From Miltochrista miniata (lineage: Eukaryota > Arthropoda > Insecta > Lepidoptera > Erebidae), in NCBI GenBank assembly GCA_933228765.1, contig OW121765.1, positions 10,822,498-10,886,497 of the forward strand: a DNA stretch of 64,000 nt, read 5' to 3'. A program made the translations under genes and the position numbers. Position 1 is the stretch's first letter, and the number at the start of each line of letters is the position of its first letter. The notes under the pieces were generated by a model. That model was not told the DNA's origin. It worked only from the letters and a program-made list of their open reading frames with translations, and did not search any database. Positions 46,101-61,100 of this stretch are shown piece after piece.

Positions 46101-49100
46101 TATTTTCATTCATAATTTAACGTGGAAAGAATCACGCTCGAGTGGTATTCGAATTTGCGTCTTTTCCCTTTTCAACCACTTAACTGAAGACTTAAAGTTC
46201 CACCTTACACTTTTACGTCTTGGGGCGAAGTGTTACGGATTTTTGTTTTATATCTTTGAAGTGAAACTTCTTTTAGATGGGTGTAAATTGGATTTTCTGT
46301 ATCGAAGAAATTTGAGGAAAAAGAGACAATGTAGAATGTGACCTCTACACCGCACGGTGGTTCCGCCAATAGGTCATAAATGCTGAAATTTCATCATCAA
46401 TTACTCCAATTTAATTATGTATAATGTTTTACCGATAGACAAGCTACCCTAAAATACAAATATGTCACCCATTTTACCTAATTATCACTTATTTCTCGAC
46501 CTCTCTAAAGTGAACGCATCATTACGTTGCGCTCGCCTTATCAGTAACTCATTAGCACTGCTGTATGTGTAACTGAATTTTCAGAACTGCATTATTTTTG
46601 AGGGGGGTTTGTGAAATGGGATTCTAAGATCAAGGTATGTTATTACTAATTAGCTATATTTTTAAGTTTTGTTTTACTTATTATGGCGTATTTTTACGTG
46701 CTACGCCACACAGTATTTCTACCAAATTTGTATGTTACAGTTGACTTTACATAGCCCTACAAAAAATTTCAACCATAATCGAATACTCTCTCATATCTTA
46801 TATTAAAGATCAAACTGTCTATTTTGAAAAAACAAAAGGTTTTGCTGCGCCCTTTTGCATCTTTAGTTGCTATATAGGCTCTACGACTGCGTAGGCTTGT
46901 CTACGAAACACATGTTAATTTTTAATGTTTTTTTTTCAGGAACTTTGATTAAATGTTCTTTCTCAAGGATGCATTTTTTTGAGATTTGGTCTGCCATGGC
47001 CAGAACTATTCCTTAAAAACATCAACACGTGTTGGTAACTATTCTAGCTTTACTGGAAGAGGCCAAAAATGTAGAAATTAGGAACTTAGATACTAAATAT
47101 TCAATTTATATTTAAGTCTTGATAGATTTTGGAAAGTTGTCTCTAGAACAGGGGTTCCCAAACTGTGCGCCGCGGCGCCCAAGGGCGCCGCGGCGAGTCC
47201 AGAGGGGCGCCGCGGGAGGCGTCACGGCTCCCCTACCTAAAAAAATAAAAAGAGCACAAAAAGAATAGCCCGCCAAGATTTTTGCCAATTCTGCTTAAGT
47301 GGGCCGCGTTCATGCTTTGATTTGTATTCATGAACGTGTCGCAAGTGCCTATGTAGTAGGACTATGCGATATAAATGTTTTTTGAGTTTCAGTTTGACCC
47401 GTCGCCGCCGTTTTCCGAGTCGCTGACTCCGCTCTAAAGCTCCTTTGCAAAAAAGGGTCTGTCTATCAAGACAACTATTTCTATTTTTTAAAACTAATCT
47501 ACGCGGTGTCTGAGAATAGTTAGAGGCGAAAGTTGCCACCTTCCGCCCAAGGAAATCAGCCAAGTCCTCACCGCGTTGACCATCTTGAAGAGTCTTAGTG
47601 GATCTCTCAACTTAGGTGGTGATCAGATCGATAATAAACGAGTGGCTGGAGAGGAGCCATGGCAAGGGTTGTCACCGATAATTAAAGGATGATTCGATCA
47701 GTATCTGTGGCGATTACGCCGGGAGACCACGGCTCAGTGTCAGAACTGCGAAGGAAGTAGCGAGGACACAGCGCTCCATACAGAGCATAGCGTGGGCGCC
47801 ATGTCCTAGTGGCAGGTCTTGACCTGAACATTATCTCGCTGGAGACTACGGTGCGAGCGATGATTTCCAACGGGAGTACGTGGGACGCCGCCGCGTCTTT
47901 CTGCGAGCAGGTCATTCTCGTGAAAGAGATGGGGGGAGGGAGCAGGGAGATAACTCTCCAACCTGAGATTTCCAGTCTGCGGCGAGGGTGCCTTATACTC
48001 GATTTTGCCCATACTATCGGACTCTATGACCGGGGGCCTAAGGTCGGGGCGGGGGCTGTTCACAGTCCTTACAGAAGCAGGCCCAAGACGACAGCGTGAA
48101 GTTAAAGTGTTTCGCACGACACACGACCCAGGAAGCGAGAGTGACACCCGAAAGCTCCCAAAGACGCGGGAAGTACTCGAACCAAACGAAATAAAGTAGA
48201 AGACGTCGCTGTGGTAGCCAAGGTCTGTCAGGAATCCTGGGAAACCTTTCCCGAGGCTCCCGACCGTAGGTAGTGGTAGAACACCGTATGGTTTCAGTCG
48301 GTAAGATTTCGGCACACAGATTCCACAAGTAGAAAAGAAGACAGTTTCCCTAGATAACGCCGGCTTCACATGTTTTCCCGGATTTGGTCTGCATAATGAC
48401 TTGGCCGAGGCTCAATGGCACAGGAAAGTGGCTCGAGCAGAGTCGGGGGGGGGGGGTTGATTACACGTGATACGATGGGAGCCGTGAAAAATTTCAAGAC
48501 TTATAAGGGCGCCGCGGCCTGCAAAAGGTTGGGAACCCCTGCTCTAGAAGTAAATCAACATTGTGGCAAAATTACTCAGATTGGTTAAATGGAAATGAAT
48601 GTTTCAAATTAGTAAGGGGTAATGAGAAGTGCATTCAAGAAATCGCGAACCAGCTCGGGCCATCTTCCGAACGCGGACATTAACCCCTTCATGAACGGCG
48701 TTAATATCATATTCAGATATATTTACGAACGAGGGAGAATAAATCTCAAATATTGTGTATTATTTTTTTTGTTAAACAGTACATATTGTACAGTTTACTG
48801 TATATTATGTATTGAATTATGTAAATAAAGCACTAATGTACATTCATGAAGAATTTTTTTTATTATTTACCCTCAGAAAAAATCCCATTTACCAAATTGA
48901 ATAAAGTAAGGTATTTATGACCGCGCTTGTTCGGCGCCTGGACCACCGTCACCGGCGCGTGTGGCGGTTGATGCGCGCACCACCACACCCTTCGCCCCTG
49001 ACCTCCCCCTCGCCCTTATATAGAGGACATGAACGCGGGCGTTGCCCTTTCTTGCGCGACTAATTCAGCTGAGCTTCAGGTGACGTTACCAGTTCCATCC

Positions 49101-52100
49101 TCACCTCGTCGCTGGATATGGTGGTCTTGGCCCTAAAGAACCCATCTACCTCTCTTGCTCACTAAGCTACCATTAATATATTGGTGAAAATTATGTTATA
49201 ATGCCAATTTGATTGCTCTCTGCTTAGCCCCTAGGATATGTGGCGTGATAATATATAGCCTCTTTGAAGACCCTACCCCTAGTTAATAGATTTGATTTAA
49301 ATTTGTGCAAAATTTAAATCAAATCTATTAAGTGCTTTTCGAGATCATTCCGGACAAAGCAAAGCAAATAGACAAACAGACAAAAAAAATCCAACTATAT
49401 TTTCGGCTTCGGTATTCTATGTTGAATACCCAGCGAATTTTTTTTTAATATTTCCAATGTCCTTTGACTTTTCTATCATTTTATTATGTGTGTACTCGTA
49501 GATTGTAATAACCGTAAATAAACTGCAGTATTGTCACAACGATCAGTGTTCATTTTCAAATATTCATCTCCCTGGTAGATCTACCAAAATTTGGCACGTG
49601 GTAGGTGCCTCACACCCATCACGTTATAAGAATACTTTCCAAGTAATCCTTCCCTACTAAATAAAATTCTATCACATCTTTTTTGTTTTGCCCTGGTTTA
49701 AAATATGAGAGAAATTATTAAAATATCAAAATACCAGTGTCTCAGCATCAACTCGTTGTCTTCCCTCATATTTCGACCGTAGTGAACGTCAGATACAACT
49801 GTACTCTTGAACCTTTTAGCCATTATTGATCTGATCAGGAAATATGATGTCTGGAAAATATGATAGAGGTTCATTCATGCAGTATACCTGTGGGATGAGA
49901 TAGTCTTAGACCGGAGCTTTACAATTACAGTATATTAATATGTAGGAATAGGTCATTCTTATAGGCCGAATGGAGAAGCTTGAAGCAATGTGGACGCCTC
50001 TTCGTTATAATTTATTTTTTCAAATTGTGGATTTTTAAACAGAATTGGTTCTACTACGTGCACAAGTGTTGGGACATGATATAATCAGAAACGTGACTTT
50101 TTTTCGTCTCCTTCCAACTTTTACAGAACCACAAATATGTTTTGTCCGCTTTATTGAAGTATGACTTGGACAACAAAACTTGAACATACTCATAAATAAA
50201 TACGCTACGGGGCGGTACTACTTTTTCGACGCATATGACCAGAAACGCAAATGGTCCGAATTTATACTATACTAATGTACAAGAAGTCTTTCTTAAACAT
50301 AAAAATAAATATATATTGACGACTTAAATTACATGACTTTGGCACAATCGCAGCCAAGAAAGTTCAAGAAGAGAAAATAAAAGATTTATTAAAACATTCT
50401 TCATGTATTAGACTAATAAATTCAATTATAAGAACGAGATTTTTTTTATTCTAGAATGTCTAAGAATGCATGGGAAGCGGGATATATTGAGAATTCGGTT
50501 TCAAAGTAGGTACCTACTTACCATTTCAGTCTCTTTCAGTACCAGTTTTTGTTTCCGTATGGTATCAGGTACTAATGCTAGGCTCTCCTCGAGCAGACGA
50601 GTTGTACCAACAAACTTGTGTCCCTGTGAACATTGCTCGCATTTCGGTGTTCAGATTTGGAGAATGAATGGCACATCATTGGGTCTCCAATGGTCTCCAA
50701 CTTAGGAACCATTGACCATTAAATAGTTTCCTAAGCTGTGAGAGTAGCCATCAATTAGCTAAATGTCGTCATGGCTTTCCATCAGGCAAGTTGGCATCTT
50801 TGTCAGTCAGTCGGTACTCTATGCACCAATCGCAAGTACCCTTAGACCATATATCACGGGACTAGCCTTTGCGAACCACCGCATACAAAAATATTCTGCC
50901 AGTTTTCATACAAGTGAAGGGGGAAACTCAAAGACATATAAAATTTCATTGCATTTAAAAATGTATTAATCGACAAACGCGTAATGGCTGTGGTGTGTTA
51001 ATTTTTATTGTACAGTCAACTACAATGAAATGTACTAGCTTAATCATATAAAATGATGTACTGATGTACAGTGCTTTTTATTATATAAAGCCAAAAGACC
51101 AAATGGTCATGTGCAATGGCAGAAAACAATGCTTAAGTAAGGCGCATCCTGTGGTTAGATGATCTAAGCAAGTACCCCATCTCCTTTTCACTTGTTTGTC
51201 TAGATTTTGCCAGTGTTTCTCAAAGTGTCAAAATGTTCTCATGCATTCATTGTGAAGTTGTAGCAAGAGGCACTACCTGTTCTCTATGTGTGAAATTTCA
51301 ATGGATTATAAAGGAAGCTTTTCTCTAAAAAGAATCGTCAAGTTTCTGGGTGTAAGGGTTTTGGCTGGGTGTTGATAGATGAGAAGATTTGATTGTTTGT
51401 TTCATTATTTACATTGAAATGACTCCAAAACTACTGAACCAATTTGAAACATTATTTTACTGTTAGGAAGCTACGCTATTCTCGGGTGACATAGGCTATA
51501 TTTTGTTCCCCTATTCCCACGGGAACAGGAACTACGATAGTGAATGCCGTGAATCCTCTAGTTATTAAAAGAGATTATTTAATACAAAAACCACTCACTG
51601 TATATGCGACTGCATATCTGTGGTTCCGATATCTAGTGAAAGAGCGATGTTGTTGGTCTAGCGCGTTCTGTATGATCGCCTGGAATTGTTTCAACTCTTC
51701 CCCGCGGTCTAAGATTGGGTGTCGCCAGCCGCGAACGCGATTTGGCCACCTAACATATTAACACAATGAAGATGTGAAAATAAACTCAGTATAAATTACA
51801 TACATATACCTAAGTATGTGTCATCTCCATGCATCATCTAGTATTCCTATCAAAATAGCAAATCATCAAGCAATGTAGAGATACTTTTATATATTTTCGG
51901 TTCTTCGAGCCGAACGCAGAAAAAGGTCCTTTTTAATACAGTTGCTCAAAAAGTGGCGTATTACAGGGACGTATAGCGTTCGGGATGTGGGCTATTACAC
52001 ACTCGTGCTTTTTTCTTTCCCATTCCCGCACTCGTGCGTTTTCTTTCCCAATTGTCAAAATAATGTCTATTCATGCAAATATTTCTAAAAAAAGATACTA

Positions 52101-55100
52101 ACTTGTTTCAATATCAGATTAAAAGTAATTTTAATTAAAATTTAAGCATAAATTAGTATAAGTATCGGCCAAATTAAATTTATAAAAATAAAAAAAGTTG
52201 GCTGTATGAAGTGCACTGCCACAGTCTCTGCTTAGGAAGGTATAAATTCTTTTACGGTTGGCGCCATTTTGGATATTCAGGTTTGTTGTTTTTATTATTT
52301 TATAAAATTGCTTAATTTTTTCGCAACTATATTAAAAATAGTTGTTCAATACAACCTGTGGGACTGTTATTTAAACTCGTTCCGACTGTCTACCCTCGCC
52401 TTCGGCTCGGGTCAACACCTGTCGTACGTAACTCGTTGTAATAACAGAAATCCCACACTTGTATCGAAAACTACTATTTCAGCATCAACCCATCACAGGA
52501 GCAAAGGAGTCTCTGTCGAGATAGAGCACTGATTTTTGAACGCAATCAATAACAATGATGACGCTTCTATTACAGCTTTTCACCGACTAACTGGCTAGCT
52601 GAATTGTCTCCAAACAAATCTGGGGGCACAGTAGTGGCCCCGCTAAGTGGAGCAACAAAGGGGCACAGCCGTACCATCTTTTTTCATACCAGTTCAGACC
52701 CCGACAGAATTTTCGACCCCGTATAACTTCGTTGTGGATAATAAAATAAACGCTAACCCAATTGTGCTGAATTGATAAACTGGCCCAGGTCTAGCGATTC
52801 CTTTCAATGGCTTCGGTGGCAGTTGTCTGAAGTACTCCTGAGCTAACTTGCTTCTAAGAAAGGTCTCCTTATCACATGATACTATGTCAGGGTACGCAAC
52901 CATTAATCTTGCAGCCTGTAGTAACAAGGAGGAGGAAAATTAGGAAGATCATGCCATTTTACTAGGATATGGTTTTAATTGTAACTCGATAACTCCACGC
53001 GTTCTTGAGGTAATGGATCTTAACAGATGAACTGATCGTAAGAGTTCCATTTTACCCTTTAATTTCTTTAAATTCATACATAAACAAGAAGCCGTGAGAC
53101 TGTCTCATCAAATTCTAAATCAATGGTCTCACCTGACTGCCCAACGTTTATTGTGAATGTGAAAGTTCAATCCGATTGACGTTGTCATTTTTGTTTTATT
53201 TCAAACTTTGAACAGATGATCCACGTGACCTAGTGACGTAGTTTAATGCAACAGAGTCACAGACTATAGACACAAGTCTCGCAATAAGCCCCTCTGCAAT
53301 CTATTTTATAGAGAGGGACTAAAAGAGATGCACGAGTAGCTACGTACTTCAAAAATAACTAAAACCATACAGATATTTTCCCCACCAAAGGGAGAAACAC
53401 ACACACGGCAGTGCCATGGGAAATAAAGGCTCATAACCATCAATTCAATAGGAATAAAGTGTATTTAACATTGACGATACTTATGTACTGTATTTTTTTA
53501 TTTACCTTGTTTACTGCAGGACCTATAACCGTGTACTCTCTCCGCAACAAATGGCCAACTACACCGCAATAAGTAGTTCCTTAAAATTAAAATAGAAGTT
53601 AATACCAAACATGAATAGTCGGCGGCGCCCAGGGCGCCGACTGCGGAACTGCCGCCTCCGTTACGAGCATGACCTGCTCGCAGAAAGAGGCGGCGCAGTC
53701 CCACTTACTCCCGCTGGAGAGCATGGCTCGCACCATGGCCTCGAGCGAGAGAGTGTCCACGCCCAGACCCACTACATCGAGGACCTGGCGCTGTTGTGCC
53801 CACGCCGTGCACTCCACCAGCGTGTGGAGCGCCGTGTCATCGCTGCGGTCCTCGCAGTGCTGACACTCGGCCGTGGTTTACCGGTGTTTTCGCCACAGAT
53901 ACCTACCGAAGCTACCGTGCCCGGCAAGCATCTGTGTCAACCGGTAGGAGAGAGCACCGTGTCTTCTCTCCAGCCACTCGTCCATGACCGGTCTGACGGC
54001 CGCGATTGTGGCGAATCCCCCCTTTGGTTGCTCAAGTCGCACCTTCCATGTCTCCACGGTTTACTGGTGGAGCAGGGTCCGCTGGGCCTCGATTTCTCGA
54101 GACGCAGGCCTTTGGCCCCGCTCCAGCGCCTCCTTGCGCCATCTGAACAGTGACGCAAGGGCTCTCGCTTCCAGGTCCCATGGAGGGGTCCCGGCTAGGA
54201 GACATGCCGCCTCACCGGAGATCGTGCGATATCCTCTTATCACCTAATCACCCTGACGGCCATCACTCTCTGCGGGCTCAGCAGTCTAGCCTCGTTGCTG
54301 GCCGTCAAGGTGCTACGAGCTAGGCACTTTGACTGATGATTTCATACGAAAATAATTTCGAACACGAACTGTCTTCTGGCTTGCCTTGCTTCTGAAATAC
54401 AGTACTTTGGTCAAAGTGCGCGGGCCTTGCTCGTAGATGCTCGTAGCACAAAATAAGTACTCGTAGGCCCTGTGCTGCTACTACTGACGGACAAAGCTCT
54501 TGCTAGGACAAATAAAAGCATAAAATATCTTCTAGCTTCGGTTTTCCCAAACGCCTACAGTATGGGGTTCTTCAAAAGGGGTCTTAGGTTTTTACAAGGT
54601 CGGCAGCGCGAATGTGGTGCCTCCGGTGTTGCCAACGCCGTTGCTGTGACAACTAGTACATTTGGTGGACCGTATAAAAATAACTAATTACAAATTCAAG
54701 TAAGGTTTAGAAGGTACAGGCAACTGCAAAGATTCATAGAAAAGAATGATATTATAGCTAGTCACCTGAAGTTACTCCGATAGAAATACTACTAATATTT
54801 TCATCCTCAAGTTTCTGCAGCAATTCGAAAGCGCACAGAATAGCATTTTGGGATTCACTTTCGTGTTTCAACCCTCTTAGGCCGAACACAATCAAAAACA
54901 TCATGTCTTTATCGAACATGGATACTTTGTTTACATAACCATCTGACTCCGACGTTACACTAAAAAGGATATTAAGGCCATGTAATCCCTATTAATATAA
55001 ATGCGAAAATAATTCTGTCTGTTACACTGAACATTGGCACAACCAATCAATATAATCAACCTATAAGTAGCAGTCCATTACTGGAAGTAGGTCTCATCCA

Positions 55101-58100
55101 AATTATATTTGGGAGGGTTTGCAAAAAGAAAAATTGGCACATTAAATAGATTAGAAGAGAATAGTTCTTGGGGAAAAATATAGGCTACTTTTGTCCCGGT
55201 AACAAGTTCCTATAGTTCCTTCTCTGCTCCATAACGTCCTCCTTTCGAAAACAGGTGCATCACCGGCACTCCTGCAAGCAAGGCTGGTTTGAGCCACAAA
55301 TATCTCGATAGGGCCCATTACGGTATACACAATACGATGGCAATAAAAACCTGCGGTGGCCTTCGGTTAGTGTAGTAGTAGTCTGTGTTCAAGAAGGATC
55401 TGATTTGAACGTCATTATCGAGGTCTAAGAGAAATAGTACTTCATACACATTTCCATTTAAGAGTTCTATACTTAGAAAAAAAACGCAGGACCGTGTGTT
55501 GCGGCGAAACTTGGGAGAGGCCTATTTTTACTTAAAATCACTGCTTAAATTAAGTTCACTGCTTAAAATTTTTAAGCAGTGAACTGCTATAGGATAAAAT
55601 GGTTGATTGATTGATTGATGCTTAGAAATGCAATTGAGCTGAAAACGACTGCCATGTTACTTGGTCGCGTACGACGCGTTGGTTCCGGGATGCTGTTATC
55701 ATGGCATTCGTTAAGCCGAATTAAAGGATTTATAGGCTTGAGAAAAATTCAAGTCACGACCTGCGTCGGTTCATTTCAACATGGCAATAGGTTCACTAGG
55801 TACCTATTACGTGGGACACAAAAAAAAGTAAAAATGTGCGCGTATAGAATGCCTACGTTTTCGGGGATAAAGGTGTACCTTAATGTAAATAGTATCATAT
55901 AATAATAATCTAGGCGTCTACAAGAGTTCCTTTTTTCCGTGTGAAAATCCTCATGGATGCTATGCCGGTGCCTTGCCGTCTGTCTAACGCCAGGAGTCCC
56001 GGGTAAGCCCTCGGAAGGATAACCCCAGGTGTCTACAAGGGTATAATGGTAGTCAATCAGTCTTTGACTAACCTTAAAACACATTTATACGCATTATTAA
56101 CAACTTTCAGCAAAACATCCGTGGTGATAGTCCTAGTAATGATATTGAGGAATACCACCACGACATGGCGGATCTCAGTCAAGAAGTCCATAGTCTCATC
56201 ATTGTCCACCGCAAGGAGTACCGGTGTCGGCATGAACCGGCGAAGGGAAGGCCACCACTCGTTGCGTAATGCAGCCAGTACTGCTGGTCGAACTGAATAG
56301 AAATAAACTTGGATCAGAAAGAGCTTAAAGCCGTTCCTACTTCGCGTTTCAGACTGCTTTTGGAAAGTATGAAACTTGATGTAGCAAAAAAACATCTTTG
56401 GACCGACCCGTAAAAGCCTGTGAAGTAATCATGATCGGGCAAATGGTTTGGACTAAGAAATGTTTGGATACTGTACTAAAATCTCGAACTCGAATTCTTG
56501 CTCGGTACAAATTACATGATCATCTATATGGGTATTTTTATAATAATATGTTATGAACCTTACCTAAGTTTCCCACCTATCTACCTATGTTATTAGTAAA
56601 GTAATAAGTAGTGTTAATCAAAGGCATTAAACTTGTCAATTTAACGCCGCCCGCCTAATGGAAAGTCATAGAAAGTTGTCCAAATTCCGCAATACAAGCT
56701 TATTTTGGATTTTAATACATATATGCATGTGTGTGATCGCATACGTGGTACGGAACTTGGCATTTTGACGACAATATCTACGTTAGCAGCGGTATGCCTT
56801 CCTTTTTAATTGGGTCTGCATTACTGATATACTTACGTGAAAATTCTTTATACTGTAATTCACTCTCCGTTGGCCACCCTTTTGTAGATCGCGAAGACTC
56901 TGCATCTGTGAAGATTCGATTTTAAAGCATCTCATAGTAAGTTTGTAGTCGAAATAGTGGATTATTAGCTTCAGGAAATACACGGTAGGACTTCGGATTG
57001 TCCTCCCACGATTTAAGGGCTGGGAGGTGGTGGGGGGAAGGGGGGAGGGGGGAGGGGGTGTAGAACCCCCCCCTTGAAGGAAAAGTTGCGGACGCCCCCC
57101 CTTTTTGAATTACGATTTTTTTTATATTATAACCTAACTTTCGCATTTTCTTGTTCTGAAATTGTTATAATAATATTATAAAGGACACCTCTGGCGCTCG
57201 GCGGCCGCTGCCGCGGCACGCTCGCTACGCTCGCTCGCCGTCGCGCGTCAATGGTCACAGTTCCAACCTAACCTAACCAACAATAGTTGGATAATCAACA
57301 ATAGTTTGGCTGAAAGGCTGAAGTTAAAGGCCATAAAATAAGTATTACAAAAAAAATATAACTGTCAGACAGTAACAGTGACAGCGCGTCGACGGCGTTT
57401 TACATTTAGTTTTACTTATCGGCAATAGTCGGTAAATTATTGTCAGAATACATTTAAGTAATAGCATTCATTTATGCCAACGAAATATATGTATTATAAT
57501 AAAATATGCATAAAATATTACGTAGTCACTGAATATACCTATTTATTTCATTATAAAATGAAGTTAAACATTTTAGTGCGTAAACCATATGTAAAACGAA
57601 ACGTTTAATACCGAGCCGAATGTCAAGAGCATTGAGAGTGTAGGTATTCTGTGGTCAAAACTAGTCAAAAGTGACAATTTTTGGTAAACTTTTATGATTT
57701 TCATTATTTCTTTTCTCGTTAACCATTAATCTCCGCAAGTTAAAACTTCGTGTGGAGGCTTCTAATAATATTAGCTTTGTGTAAAAAAAATATGAACCCC
57801 AAACTCGTGGGAGGACAATCTTAAGTTAAGCCCAATTAAGTACTACCCGTTCCCTCTAAGTTTGCTGGTCGCCTCCCATACTACGCCTCTACGCAAGCCT
57901 CTACGCCAGCGGTAAACTTAGAGCGAACGGGATATATAATAATCACCTCATTTCACGAAGGGATCGGTAGACTCAGAAGTAGATTCCTATACTATTTATA
58001 CAGCTTTCAACAGTTGCATTTTTTCCCATAGAGGCATAGAATTTTGTGAAGAGGTAAGTAAGTAATAAGATTTCTCACCTTTAGTTTCAGTTACGCTTAG

Positions 58101-61100
58101 TTTTTCCACTCTCTTCCAACAAGTACCAACTCCCAATACCTAGGTGCCAACATACGTTCTGTTTAATTGATAAAGTGGCAAAACATTTTAGGTATATTAT
58201 AACACAAATCTAATTAGGTATTTTCTTTTTTTTTTTCTTCTTTTTCTTGGACTTTCTCGGTTGGAGAGTATGCCAAAGTCAAGTAAATTTCATTGGGAAA
58301 ATATAAATCATTTTCATGTTATGATTCTTCTTATGAGCAGCGTATTCATGTATGTCCAAGTTTGGACTAAGTTCTACTCTAGTAAGGCGGTGGTACCTTA
58401 CTAGGGCCTGCTGTGAAATTCGTCGACAAACCCAAAAAACTCGCGTTTCACTGCGCTTTATCACTTTCCAACACTTTTGTACGTTGTCGAACCTTTATGT
58501 TTAATAATCCACCATAAATTACACATAAACACTCAAAATAACACTAGTTTTGAAAAATTATTAAAACACAATGTAACGCTTGTCTGAAAGTTTCCCGCCG
58601 AATCGGTATTTTCTTTTTGGCAGACTAATTTAAATGCTGACCTGCCTGACCCGCCAAAACGAAAAAACTTTATTTCTTTTTTTTTCTTGTCTTGGGTTTT
58701 CTCGGCTTGAGTTTAGCCAAAGTCAAACTAATTTTAAGCCGAGAATAATAGGTAAGTACTTATTAATATCTTTCTTGTATGACATTTTTGTAGAAAACCA
58801 AACTTTACTGGACTTTGCTTGTATGGAATTTGTCTGAAAACAAAAATTCGTTTCGTTCGCTGCATAATCACTTACATACGTGCACTTTGTTCAGTTTTTA
58901 TGTTTTAGAATCTACCATTTACACATCAACACTCGAAAATACACTACCTTCTTGATTTAGAAAAATCACAATATTTTATTATAAAGTGAAAATGACTTAG
59001 AGTTAAGATTAGCTAGAAAATGACAACTTGGCCCAGACGAGACTTGAACCCGCAACCTTTGCCTTTTAAAAAAAAAACAAAAAAACCCACAACCTTTGCC
59101 TAAACCAGCGCAATGCTCTACCTACCCACTTGAGCTACGAGGACCGTACTGAAACAAGTAGAAGTTCTCCACCCTATTATCATGTTGTCTTTTTCATTTT
59201 TTGATAAAATATTATGAAATATAAATATTTTATACAGCGGAAAGTGGCGACGGCTTTTCTCCAAGTTCAGGCCTCCACTATGTTAAAGTGGCGCCTTTGC
59301 CCGTCTGTTACACAAAGTAAATGAGACCTAGGATTACCTTAGTATGCCTTCCATCACCGCACGGCTGCGTACAATACTCAGCCTCATTGACATAGATCCA
59401 AGCACTGGCCGTTGTCAGCACATCTCCGGGAGTGGTCATGTAGGGATTGCAATCCGGTGTCATTTTGAATCCGGCCGGATCCGTACCGGATTTCTCAAAT
59501 TGAGTTAACCAAGATAACTTGCTTTCTTTTTTTCATTTCGACATGAATTACTGTTAATGAAGTGTAAAATTTAAAACGATAACAGTTATACGGATTCAAT
59601 CTATACTTTTTTTTTTTTTTTTTTTTAACGTGAGGGAAAATCCTCAGGAAGGATGTCCCGTGACTCCCAACAGACCTACGGCCGCTGCTGCGGCCTCACC
59701 CAGGGGGTGGTTCGGGTGCAATCCCGCGTCTATGGGGGGTTTCGGGTGTGACCCCGCTTCTAAGGGGGGCCGTGCGTGAGTTGCTCACGTCACGCGGCCG
59801 TCATGGGCCTGCTTCTGTAAGGACGGTGAGCGGGCCTCTCACCGTCCTCAGACCCCCGGTCATTCAATCTATACTAATAAAATAAAGAGGAAAAATTTGA
59901 TTGTTGTTTGTTTGTTTGCATCGAATAGGCTCCGGAACTACTGTACCAATTTGAAAAATTCCTTTACTGTTAGAAAGCTACACTCTATTTTATTCCCGTA
60001 TTCCCATGCGAACGGGAGCTATGCGGGTGAAACCCGTGACATCCCCTAGTTTTATATAAAAGTAAAGTTTTTTTTTAAAGAGCCGAATATATTATCTTTC
60101 GAGACTAAATCTAAAATCTTAAAGTTAAGGTAATAATCCCGTCAAGAAAGCACAAAGCAATGTAGAGTGAACGAGAACCTAAGCTGTTTCTTAAGATATT
60201 TAATCAGGTTGTTTAAGAATAAAACATACTAATAGTCCCATCATCTATAAGGCGTGCCGGAAAAAGGGCGGGTGTGCCAATGATTCATTTCTTTAGTTTT
60301 TCGGCGATATACCAAAATCAGTGCTTTGTAGCAAAACATATGCTAAGATAAAATTAAAGCTTATAAAGTATCAATAACTTTTGTTCTGAACACTTTTCCT
60401 TTCCATAATTCCAACCGTTTATAAACTACGCGCTCAAAAATATATAAAAATCTAGCTGAAGCTCGCGGTTTCGCCCGCGCCATATTTAGTTCTCGTTCCG
60501 CTTCCCATAGGAATATATTCCCGGGATGAAATGTAGCCTAGCCTCTAGGGATCTAGTTTTCTGATGTTTTGGGTAACTGACAGGTTTCAGAAATAATTAA
60601 TAGCAGTCTTTGTGATATTTTGCACCTTCAGCAAACAATATCATTAATGCGGGAGAAACGATAAAAACTTCATTACCCCTGGCATTATTCTTCAAATTAC
60701 ATATCTACCTCCCTGACACTATACCTGAATTAATTTAAAAGCTCAACAGAATGTTAAATACGCTGATTCACTATCATTTCTACATTTCGGAAGAGTGTAG
60801 TTCAAAAATGGTTGGGAATATGGGAACTGTATGTAATCAAAGTTATGGAGATTTTGTAAGTTTTTATTTCGTGGTCGAACATGCTACAACGAACTGTTTT
60901 TGGGATATTGGTGAAAAACTTATAATTTGGGCCCTTTGTCACGACCGTCTCTCCACCTCACGTCCTAGATGTCGGAACTTTAAGTATGTATCATCTCATC
61001 GTAACCTGTAAGTTACACACTGAAGGGTGACTCGAACGACTCGTGCGCAGTGCAAGCTATTTACATTTGTACCATCCTTGGCAACGGCATGGTTATTTTG

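Noticed and set aside
47237..47563. A 108-codon basic minus-strand frame in the hAT-type element
   Set aside because: Low-complexity basic stretch with no family motif; probably chance.
59025..59148. A tRNA gene on the minus strand
   Set aside because: The T-arm region is split by a duplication and a poly(T)/poly(A) insert; it cannot fold as a normal tRNA.
60751..61011. An 86-codon plus-strand frame as a hAT transposase
   Set aside because: No BED finger, catalytic or dimerisation motif is visible; kept only as an unexplained open stretch in the hAT-type element.
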